Part shown: positions 1-6,764 of the stretch, in pieces
How positions within the stretch are numbered: position 1 is the first letter of the stretch
Layout of the letters: the number at the start of each line of letters is the position of its first letter
Assembly (NCBI GenBank): GCA_035574275.1
Contig: DATLYY010000064.1
Span: 70,516 to 134,515 of the forward strand
Length of the DNA: 64,000 nt
Direction of reading: 5' to 3'
Source: Verrucomicrobiia bacterium
GTDB taxonomy: Bacteria > Zixibacteria > MSB-5A5 > DSPP01
Notes under the pieces: generated by a model
The model's input: only the letters and a program-made list of their open reading frames with translations
Told to the model about the DNA's origin: nothing
Database searches by the model: none
Translations under genes and position numbers: made by a program

Positions 1-1
1 C

Positions 2-1093
2 GCGGCGGCGCTTTGGTTTATCCTGTTTGCCAAAGCGACCGTCACTTTGACCACAATCCCCCCCGAAGCGGCGGTACTTATCAACGGCGAAAAGCAGGAG
101 GGGGTGACGCCCCTGGAGTTGAAAGATCTGCCGGAAGGGGAACACGACTTGGTTTTCCGCAAACCAGGCTTGCCGGATTTGATGGCCCATCTTTCCTATC
201 CCAAGAAAGAGAAAAAGAGTCTTTCCTACGCGTTTGAAGCCCCCGTTCAGTTGGCTTCCGTGCCGTCGGGGGCGGCGGTGATGGTTAATGGCTCCGAATT
301 GGGCAAAACCCCCATGACTGTTCGCTGGAAACTCTCCGAACCGTTCGATTTGAAACTGAAAGAACCAAACGGCGGGGAACTCTCCGGCTTCAAGCTGGAC
401 CCCCTGCGGGAGACGGCGGAGATGACGGATGCTCGGCTGTGGCGTTTTACTCCCGGGCGAACCCCCTCCTTAAATTTCAGCATCACGGGCTACTTCCGGA
501 AAGAAATTGAATTTCGCAGCAACCCCTCCGGCGCCTCTGTCTTTTTGGGGAAAGATACTGCGCCGGTCGGCAACACGGCCCAGAACCCGAAAATTTTGCT
601 GGACTACGGCAGGCAAAGGATACGATTTGCCCTTTCCGGGCATCAGTCGAAAGAAGTTACGTTGGACGTGGGGGCGGCCACGGAGGCGATTTATGCAGCG
701 GAATTGATGCCGACCGGCACGACTCCCTTGGCGGAGAAGCCGCCGGATGCCAAGCCGGCCGGCAAGGGAGGTACGCGTTCAATTGCGCCGCCGGGCGAAA
801 AGCCGGAGACCAAAGCGCTCGACTCCCGCACCCGCATTGTTGTCAAGGATGAGCGGGCCAACAGCCTCTCCGGCGTGCCCGTGACCATCCGCAGCCGTCG
901 GACAAGGGAGATCGTGGCGCAGGGGAAAACGGACGGGAATGGAACTTTCGCTGCGGATCTATCCGGGGGGATGTATCGAGTCACGGTTTCACCCCCCGGC
1001 TTTGAGCCGTTTTCCGAGGAATTTGCCGTGGTTGCCGGACAGGGAAAAATGCTGCCCTGCACCCTGCGCCGAAACACCAGTTCCAGCCGGTAG
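2..1093 (+). CDS. PEGA-domain membrane protein (5' partial)
   Basis: The reading frame is open from the window edge, so the N-terminus is missing; the TTG at 47 is internal, not a start. The first visible residues (AAALWFILFAK) look like the end of a membrane helix. Three PEGA-type beta modules follow, recognisable by the pattern P-x-GA-x-V-x-(V/I)-NG: roughly residues 18-60, 80-135 and 165-230 of the visible part. A low-complexity Pro/Lys linker leads to a C-terminal carboxypeptidase-regulatory-like beta-sandwich (VPVTIRSRR ... DGNGTF). PEGA modules are thought to bind surface polymers or proteins. Seven bases separate it from an FHA gene and a PP2C gene follows, so the missing part could be a Ser/Thr kinase or another signalling domain; that is inference. 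Confidence 0.75.
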   Translation, partial: AAALWFILFAKATVTLTTIPPEAAVLINGEKQEGVTPLELKDLPEGEHDLVFRKPGLPDLMAHLSYPKKEKKSLSYAFEAPVQLASVPSGAAVMVNGSELGKTPMTVRWKLSEPFDLKLKEPNGGELSGFKLDPLRETAEMTDARLWRFTPGRTPSLNFSITGYFRKEIEFRSNPSGASVFLGKDTAPVGNTAQNPKILLDYGRQRIRFALSGHQSKEVTLDVGAATEAIYAAELMPTGTTPLAEKPPDAKPAGKGGTRSIAPPGEKPETKALDSRTRIVVKDERANSLSGVPVTIRSRRTREIVAQGKTDGNGTFAADLSGGMYRVTVSPPGFEPFSEEFAVVAGQGKMLPCTLRRNTSSSR

Positions 1094-1099
1094 GGGCGC

Positions 1100-2200
1100 A
1101 TGCCCAAAATTGTCCTAAAAAAAGATTCCGAAATCATTCAGATTTTTCGTCTGGAGGCGAAAAACCTGCGGGTCGGCTCCGACCGGCTGGCGGACGTAAA
1201 AATCGACGACTGGACGGTGGGAAAAGAAGAAGCGGTCATCTGGCCGAAGGGACAGCAGTTTTTCATCAAACCGGTGGGGGCCTTTCCGCAGCTATTCGTC
1301 AACGGCGCGGAAGTTTCCGCCGAACAGGTCTTGAAAGACGGGGATGAAATAAAAATCGGCCCGTACGTTCTGGTGTTCAGTCGGTTGCCGGAGGAGATGG
1401 AAGGATTGGCACTGGAGCCGCCGCCGGTCGTTTCGACTCCTTTCGTGCCACCCCTGCCTGAAGCGGAGCCGTTGGTTTCCCCTCCAGTCCCTCCGCAGCG
1501 GGAGCCGGAACCGCCAACTCCCCACCCTATCCCGCCCGTGCGGGAGCCGGAACGGGAGGTCCCCACCAGCAAGATTCCGCAGGTCAAACATCCGGCGCCC
1601 CCTCCTCCCCTGGTAACCGCTTCCCACGATACAGCCTCCGAAAAAACAATGATAGCCGCAATGCCGGGCCGAACCAAAGCAAGCGACGCTTTTGAAATGT
1701 CCGGGCGGGTGGACGAATACTATCTTTTGGCGGTCTGGGGGCCATTGGCCGGCCGCCGCTTCCAATTGAAATCCGGGGAGACCAAAATCGGGCGGGATAA
1801 AGAGGCGAACGAAATCGTTGTCCGCGAAGATGAACAAGGGGAGCTGGATACTTCCATCTCCCGCCGCCATGCCTCTTTTTTCTGGTCGAACATTTTTGCC
1901 CCTGGCGGAGGGGGGATCAATTTTTCCATCATCGACGTCGGCTCCAAGTTGGGGGTGATGGTGAACGGAAAAAAAATCAAGCCGGAGAAGGGATTCCCGC
2001 TCCAAGTGGGGGATGAAATCGGCATTTTGAGCGAGAAAGCGCCGACCATCTTCCGGCTGGCTTCCGGCGACCGGCTCGATTTTGCCCCACCGCGGATGGG
2101 GAAAGAGCCGAAAAATCAGTTTTTCGAGCAAAAAATTATCTGGATTATTGGCGGAATTATAATTTTATTCTTGGTTTTGGGTTGGATCGTACTTAAGTAA
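1100..2200 (+). CDS. FHA-domain protein with two FHA folds and a C-terminal membrane anchor
   Basis: 366 residues from ATG. The N-terminal FHA-like fold (about 1-90) has the GS-D and NG-E turns but lacks the canonical Ser-Arg-x-His, so it may not bind phosphothreonine. A Pro-rich linker (about 105-175) leads to a canonical second FHA (about 205-320) with IGRD, SISRRHA and VNGKKI, the usual phosphothreonine contacts. A hydrophobic segment at 343-365 followed only by a Lys would anchor the C-terminus in the inner membrane with the FHA domains in the cytoplasm. It lies between a PEGA protein and a PP2C phosphatase, 18 bp before the latter. The likely role is a phosphopeptide-reading scaffold in Ser/Thr kinase signalling; the partner kinase is not visible. 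Confidence 0.85.
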   Translation: MPKIVLKKDSEIIQIFRLEAKNLRVGSDRLADVKIDDWTVGKEEAVIWPKGQQFFIKPVGAFPQLFVNGAEVSAEQVLKDGDEIKIGPYVLVFSRLPEEMEGLALEPPPVVSTPFVPPLPEAEPLVSPPVPPQREPEPPTPHPIPPVREPEREVPTSKIPQVKHPAPPPPLVTASHDTASEKTMIAAMPGRTKASDAFEMSGRVDEYYLLAVWGPLAGRRFQLKSGETKIGRDKEANEIVVREDEQGELDTSISRRHASFFWSNIFAPGGGGINFSIIDVGSKLGVMVNGKKIKPEKGFPLQVGDEIGILSEKAPTIFRLASGDRLDFAPPRMGKEPKNQFFEQKIIWIIGGIIILFLVLGWIVLK

Positions 2201-2218
2201 AGATAGCGAGGAGCGCGT

Positions 2219-3160
2219 TTGAAATTGGATGTTTATGCCCTCTCCGACGTGGGGCGGAAAAGAGAGCAGAACGAAGACAGCTTTATGACCCTTCCGGAAC
2301 GGGGAGTGGTGGCGGTCTGCGACGGGATGGGGGGGCACAAGGCGGGGGAGGTGGCCAGCCGGGCGGCCGTGGATGCTTTGGAAAAGATTATGGTCGTCGA
2401 GCCGCCGGGGGCGGATTACCTGCCGGACAATCTTGGAAAAGAGCTTTCCCCCACCGTCCGAAACCTGATACGGGGAGTCCGGCTGGCCAACCGGCGGATT
2501 TTCCGGGCCTCCGCGCAGGCGGTCAAGATGCGCGGGATGGGGACCACTGTCGTGGCGGGGGTCTTCACCCCCGGGCAGTTCGCCATCTGCCACGTGGGGG
2601 ATTCCCGCTGCTATCTTTTGCGCGATTCAGTCATCCGCCGGCTGACCGTGGATCATTCCTGGATGGAGGAGCTCATCGCCTCCGGTGAGTTGAAAGCCGA
2701 GGAAGCGCAGAACTTTCCCGACCGCAACTTCATCACCCGCGCCTTGGGCATCCGTCCGGCGGTGAAGGTGGACGTCAGTTTGGAACCGGTCAAAACGGGG
2801 GATGTTTATTTATTCTGCTCGGACGGTCTTTCCGGCATGATTACGGACGACGAAATTTTGGAAATTTTGCTCGCCAATTCTTCCCTGGAAAAAGCGGCGG
2901 CTGCCCTGATTGAACGGGCCAACGCCAATGGCGGGGACGACAACGTAACCGTGGTTTTGGTGCGGGTGATTGAAGCCGACGGTGAAAACAACTCCAAGCC
3001 GCCGGTTTTTGTCACCGTCCCGGAGGAATCCGAGGCGGAGGCGGTAGCGACCGACCAGCTGCTTTTGAAAATGTTCGGCAAGGATGACTTGATTCTGGAC
3101 GATAAAGAACCGACCCGCGAAATGAAGGACAAAAAGAAAAAGAAGTGGCTGATTTTTTAA
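2219..3160 (+). CDS. PP2C-family serine/threonine phosphatase
   Basis: 313 residues starting at TTG, with GAGGAG a few bases upstream deciding the start. It carries the full bacterial PP2C (Stp/PrpC) motif set: REQNEDSF, VCDGMGGH, GMGTTVV, HVGDSRCY, SDGLSGM and GGDDNVT. The Asp residues of these motifs bind the Mn/Mg pair. It removes phosphate from Ser/Thr residues set by Hanks-type kinases. About 60 residues follow the catalytic domain and end in a Lys-rich tail. It is co-directional with the FHA and PEGA genes, so it probably resets the same pathway. Confidence 0.92.
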   Translation: MKLDVYALSDVGRKREQNEDSFMTLPERGVVAVCDGMGGHKAGEVASRAAVDALEKIMVVEPPGADYLPDNLGKELSPTVRNLIRGVRLANRRIFRASAQAVKMRGMGTTVVAGVFTPGQFAICHVGDSRCYLLRDSVIRRLTVDHSWMEELIASGELKAEEAQNFPDRNFITRALGIRPAVKVDVSLEPVKTGDVYLFCSDGLSGMITDDEILEILLANSSLEKAAAALIERANANGGDDNVTVVLVRVIEADGENNSKPPVFVTVPEESEAEAVATDQLLLKMFGKDDLILDDKEPTREMKDKKKKKWLIF

Positions 3161-3180
3161 GATTCTTTCATTAGGAATCG

Positions 3181-3206
3181 TAGGGGCTCAAGGTACTGAG
3201 TCCCTA
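3181..3206. terminator. Hairpin between convergent genes
   Basis: A 10-bp stem TAGGGGCTCA/TGAGTCCCTA (one G-T wobble) with a 6-base loop lies between the PP2C gene and the converging NFACT gene. The + strand side is followed by TTCTTTAT. It overlaps the NFACT stop codon. It probably ends transcription from the left and may act both ways. Confidence 0.5.
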
Positions 3207-4886
3207 TTCTTTATCCGGCCACTTCTGCCTTTCCGGTTTTTTCGGGTACACCATCACCGATTTTGAGCGTATCAAGACCACCAACCCCGGTTTGGCCTTG
3301 CGGGGTTTTTGGACGTAGCGCACCTCGGCGAAGTCCACGTTGACCTTGGTCGAATGGCGGGCTTTGGAAAAGTAAGCCGCCGCCGCGGCGGCTTCCAAGA
3401 TTGCCTCTTTTGAAAACGGCCGTTTTTCGGCCACCAGAATCACATGCGAGCCGGGGGATTGGGAGGCGTGCAGAAACAAATCGTTCTTACCTGCTTCGCG
3501 CAAGGTCAGCCGGTCGTTTTCCTCCGAATTGCGTCCGACCCGGAATTTAAAACCGTCTTTCGTCCAAAACGTCCAGCCGATTTGCGGTTTTTCCTTGGCT
3601 TTTTGTCTTTTGGCTACAGCCGGAGGTGGGTACAGAGTTTCCAGTTCCTGTGCCAAGAGCCACTTTTCTTCCGCCATTCCTTTCACGGCAATCCGCTTCA
3701 GCAGTTTGTCGACTTTTTCTAATTCCGCTTCGGTCTCTTTGATTCGCTCAGGTAAAAGTTTCAAGGCCCGCGCCGCCTTTTGAAATTTGGAGAAATAGAC
3801 CGCGGCATTCTGCCTGGCCGTTTTGGCCGGGTCAAGCGGAATGCGGATTTCAACCGCCGGATTTTCGTACCAGTTTTCAGTAATCAGCTCGGATGCACGC
3901 GGGCGGATTCTATCCTTGGCCGATAGAATCAAGTCCCCCATCTGTCGCAGGCGTTCGGGATTCTCGTAGCTTTTCAATTCGGCTTCGATTTTCTCCTTGC
4001 GCTTTTCCAAATCCTCTTTTTCGGCTTCCAGTTTCTTTTCATATTTTTTCAATTTATTCCAGACGGCGGCATAGGAAAACGAATCAAGAAACGAGGCGAA
4101 CTGCTTTTGGTTTTCCACTTTGACGGATGAAAGCGGAAACGGTGAAATGCCTTTCAGTTTTTCTTTTTCGAAATAGAGGGTTGGCGCAAAATTCTCTGCT
4201 TCAAACAGCAACCGGACGGCTGCCCGCAGAGCTGTCTTTAGTTCAGCGGACAGTGAACCAAAATTGGTTTGTCCATCGATTTGGGCGCGTTGCAGGAGCT
4301 CCAAAGCCAGAAAGGAAGGAATTCGAAGGGCTTTGCGCAACGCTTCGTCCAGCGATGTTTCCGGATTATCGTTCAGGAATTTTTCCGCACTGGAAAGCGA
4401 TAGTTCAAACCCGTTTTCCTTTCTGGGAGAATGTTCAACGGAGATTGGCCAGCTTTTCGTTGGTTTTTCATCGGTGGCCGGTTGATAAAACTCCATACGA
4501 GTATCTTTGCCGAAAAGAATAAAGCGAAGCGAAAAATCATCGCTAGGCGACGTATCAGAACAGGTGAACAAGATTTCGACTATCGAGTTACTGCCTTGCT
4601 GGCGGACATTCTTGAGGTAGGCGCCGCCCAACTCGGTGTCAAAACTTTCCCATCCAAAACGGGTTTTCGCCTCCGCAGCCGGTGCAAAAAAGAAGAGCTG
4701 ACAACCGGATTGAAAAGAGAAAAACAGGTGGAATTTTTTCTTTTCGAGGGCCTGACGGGCGTCAAAAAACGTCAGCCAAGCGGTTTTCCGGCTCTCCGAA
4801 GCGCGGACGGACTCCAGGCGCGCTTTTTTGATTTTTTGCTCCAATTCGCGCGCGGCCCAGCCGGTCAAGAGCGGATACAGCAGCAT
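3204..4886 (-). CDS. NFACT-family (RqcH/FbpA-like) protein, divergent
   Basis: 560 residues, close to the usual length of RqcH (about 570). The C-terminal NFACT-R domain is clear (about 440-550: FRVGRNSEENDRLT, KNDLFLHASQSPGSHVIL, KVNVDFAEVRYV). A long Lys/Glu coiled coil spans about 290-410. The NFACT-N part is recognisable but poorly conserved. In B. subtilis RqcH this domain carries the Asp97-Arg98 pair needed for alanine tailing of stalled chains; here the matching stretch reads QQGSNSIVEI, so Asp-Arg has become Asn100-Ser101. The protein may bind 60S-type obstructed ribosomal subunits' bacterial equivalent (50S-peptidyl-tRNA) without elongating tails. The label fibronectin-binding protein is historical. 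It faces yicC divergently across 109 bp. Confidence 0.85.
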   Translation of the reverse strand: MLLYPLLTGWAARELEQKIKKARLESVRASESRKTAWLTFFDARQALEKKKFHLFFSFQSGCQLFFFAPAAEAKTRFGWESFDTELGGAYLKNVRQQGSNSIVEILFTCSDTSPSDDFSLRFILFGKDTRMEFYQPATDEKPTKSWPISVEHSPRKENGFELSLSSAEKFLNDNPETSLDEALRKALRIPSFLALELLQRAQIDGQTNFGSLSAELKTALRAAVRLLFEAENFAPTLYFEKEKLKGISPFPLSSVKVENQKQFASFLDSFSYAAVWNKLKKYEKKLEAEKEDLEKRKEKIEAELKSYENPERLRQMGDLILSAKDRIRPRASELITENWYENPAVEIRIPLDPAKTARQNAAVYFSKFQKAARALKLLPERIKETEAELEKVDKLLKRIAVKGMAEEKWLLAQELETLYPPPAVAKRQKAKEKPQIGWTFWTKDGFKFRVGRNSEENDRLTLREAGKNDLFLHASQSPGSHVILVAEKRPFSKEAILEAAAAAAYFSKARHSTKVNVDFAEVRYVQKPRKAKPGLVVLIRSKSVMVYPKKPERQKWPDKE

Positions 4887-4957
4887 GCCGCAATTTATCC
4901 TCCATCCAATCCGGGGTCAAATTCCCCGTGTAAAAGCCCGACCGGAAAGTTTTTGTT

Positions 4958-4985
4958 TTGACAAAGCGGTTTGGATTTGTAACTT
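4958..4985 (+). promoter_or_regulatory. Predicted promoter for yicC-gmk-rpoZ-topA
   Basis: TTGACA at 4958-4963, 16-base spacer, TAACTT at 4980-4985 followed by C. The expected start of transcription is about 4992, only a few bases before the ATG at 4996, and no Shine-Dalgarno sequence is present, so the message may be leaderless. Nearly the same layout occurs before murA and pyrR. Confidence 0.5.
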
Positions 4986-4995
4986 CTTTTTTCTT

Positions 4996-5862
4996 ATGCA
5001 GAGCATGACCGGCTTCGGCCGGGCAGAAGTGGAGAGGGACGGACACCGCGTATCGGCGGAAATTTCCTCTTTAAACAGCCGTTTTCTGGAACTCACTTTT
5101 CGGCTGCCGCGATTCTTGTACGGGCTAGAGTTCACCCTGCGGGAGTATTTGACTTCCAAGCTAGAACGGGGGAAGGTGAACGTCAGTGTCCGTTGGGAAG
5201 AAAAAGACCGCCCGGCCTGGGCCTTCGATCCGTCCCAAGTTAAGGCCTTTCTGGACTGGCTAAAGACGGCCAAAAAGAGATTCAAGCTGAAGGGGGATCT
5301 CGAGGTGGAGGATTTGCTCTATTTGCCGTGGTGGGTGAAGGAGGATTTGGGGGAAGCGCCGGAAGGGGCTTTGGAACTCGTGCAAGAGGCCTTGACCAAG
5401 GCGATTGACGAATTGAATCGCGCTCGCAGGGAGGAAGGACGGCGCTTGGCGGAGGATTTCAAAAGCCGCTTGAATTTGATTAGCCGAGAAGTGGCGGAAA
5501 TCGAAAAGGAAATTCCAGCCCACAAGGAGACCTACCGCCAGCGGCTGGAGACGCGCATCAAGGAACTTTTGGGGGAAGGAAAGTACGACCCCGTTCGGAT
5601 GGAGCAGGAGGTGGCTATGATGGCGGAGCGTTCGGATGTTACCGAGGAAATTGTCCGCCTGAAAAGCCATATCGAGGGGTTTGACGCCGCGGTATCGGCC
5701 AACGGGCCGGTCGGCAAACGGCTGGGTTTTTTTCTGCAGGAAATGGGGCGGGAGGTGAACACGCTCGGTTCCAAGGCACTGGCGGCCACCGTCGCCCGGC
5801 GAGTAATCGCCGTCAAAGAGGAACTGGAAAAACTGCGCGAGCAGGTTCAAAACGTGGAGTAA
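4996..5862 (+). CDS. yicC: YicC/YloC-family endoribonuclease
   Basis: 288 residues. The start ATG at 4996 gives MQSMTGFGRAEVE, the typical N-terminus of the family (SMTGFGR); reading further upstream adds an unrelated peptide. The N-terminal YicC domain covers about 1-155 and the C-terminal DUF1732 domain about 205-288, including the conserved RMEQEVAMMAERSDVTEEIVRLKSHI region (shown here only as landmark RSDVTEEIVRLKSH). Members of the family are Mn-dependent endoribonucleases; E. coli YicC acts in decay of the small RNA RyhB. The adjacent gmk three bases downstream reproduces the widely conserved yicC-gmk-rpoZ order. Confidence 0.93.
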   Translation: MQSMTGFGRAEVERDGHRVSAEISSLNSRFLELTFRLPRFLYGLEFTLREYLTSKLERGKVNVSVRWEEKDRPAWAFDPSQVKAFLDWLKTAKKRFKLKGDLEVEDLLYLPWWVKEDLGEAPEGALELVQEALTKAIDELNRARREEGRRLAEDFKSRLNLISREVAEIEKEIPAHKETYRQRLETRIKELLGEGKYDPVRMEQEVAMMAERSDVTEEIVRLKSHIEGFDAAVSANGPVGKRLGFFLQEMGREVNTLGSKALAATVARRVIAVKEELEKLREQVQNVE

Positions 5863-5864
5863 GT

Positions 5865-6455
5865 TTGCCCAAACCGCTGTATATCGTCGTCTCGGCTCCG
5901 TCCGGTGCCGGAAAGACGACGTTGGTCAAAGAAATTCTAAAAAAGCACCCGCAGTTCGGATTTTCCACCTCCGTGACGACGCGACCGCCACGCTCGGGGG
6001 AAAAAAACGGTCGGGAATATCACTTCATTTCGGAAAAGGAATTTTTGCGGCTGCGAAAAACAGGAAAGCTTCTGGAATGGGCCAAAATCCATGGCTATTA
6101 CTATGGCACGCCCGCGGCCCCCTTGAAATCGAAAAAAAACTGGAAGGTGGTTCTTCTCGACGTCAACCGGCAGGGGGCGCGGGCGATAAAAAAGGTTTTC
6201 CCGGAAGCGGTTTTGGTTTTTATATTCCCCCCCGGTTGGAAAGCGCTAAAAACCCGGCTGTCCGGCCGGGGGACCGAATCGAAAGCGGAACTGCGAAAAC
6301 GGCTGATCGAGGCCAAACGGGAAATCGCGGCCGCCCGGCGGTACGATTATTGGATTGTGAACCAAACGGTCACGGAGAGCGTAAAACGGTTGGAAGCAAT
6401 ACTTACTGCGGAACTTTCCCGCCCGCTGCGGATGCCCGATGGGAACAAAAAGTAG
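5865..6455 (+). CDS. gmk: Guanylate kinase
   Basis: 196 residues from TTG. It phosphorylates GMP to GDP with ATP. The P-loop SAPSGAGKTT lies at residues 10-19, followed by the GMP-binding landmarks TSVTTRPPRSGE and GREYHFIS, and DVNRQGA in place of the usual DIDVQGA. The lid region is about 130-160. It sits two bases after yicC and 66 bp before rpoZ, so it is translated from the same message. Length and motifs are normal. Confidence 0.96.
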   Translation: MPKPLYIVVSAPSGAGKTTLVKEILKKHPQFGFSTSVTTRPPRSGEKNGREYHFISEKEFLRLRKTGKLLEWAKIHGYYYGTPAAPLKSKKNWKVVLLDVNRQGARAIKKVFPEAVLVFIFPPGWKALKTRLSGRGTESKAELRKRLIEAKREIAAARRYDYWIVNQTVTESVKRLEAILTAELSRPLRMPDGNKK

Positions 6456-6521
6456 AAATGCAGGGTTGCAACCAGAACTGGAGTTTACCCGGCTTCTGTC
6501 GATTAAAACAAAGGAGAGTAG

Positions 6522-6737
6522 ATGAACTTCAACAACTTGGAGAAAGTGGTTCAAACATCCGGTACGCGATACGAAGCGGTCATCCGCGCGGCGAAAACAG
6601 CCCGCTGGCTGAATCGCACGCGCAAGAAATATGAAGAAGGGGTTGTACCGATGGAAGAGGAGCTTCCCTCCCATCGGGTGGCCGAAGCGGCTCTGGAAGA
6701 GCTCGTTTCCGGCAAGATAGAATTTGAGCGGCAGTAA
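6522..6737 (+). CDS. rpoZ: RNA polymerase omega subunit
   Basis: 71 residues with a good ribosome-binding site (AAAGGAGA) before ATG. Omega helps fold and hold the beta-prime subunit. The landmarks are RYEAVIRAAKTARWLN near residues 17-32 and a later VAEAALEELVSGKI helix; the usual omega motif R-x-x-LV-x-x-A-x-x-RA-x-x-L is recognisable with changes. The position right after gmk matches the gmk-rpoZ pair found in many bacteria, which supports the call for such a short protein. Confidence 0.88.
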   Translation: MNFNNLEKVVQTSGTRYEAVIRAAKTARWLNRTRKKYEEGVVPMEEELPSHRVAEAALEELVSGKIEFERQ

Positions 6738-6764
6738 TATTTTTCGGGGGTTTACGTTTAATTT

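Noticed and set aside
4828-4995. N-terminal extension of yicC
   Set aside because: The extra 56 residues overlap the start of the NFACT gene and the promoter; the family begins at the MQSMTGFGR position.
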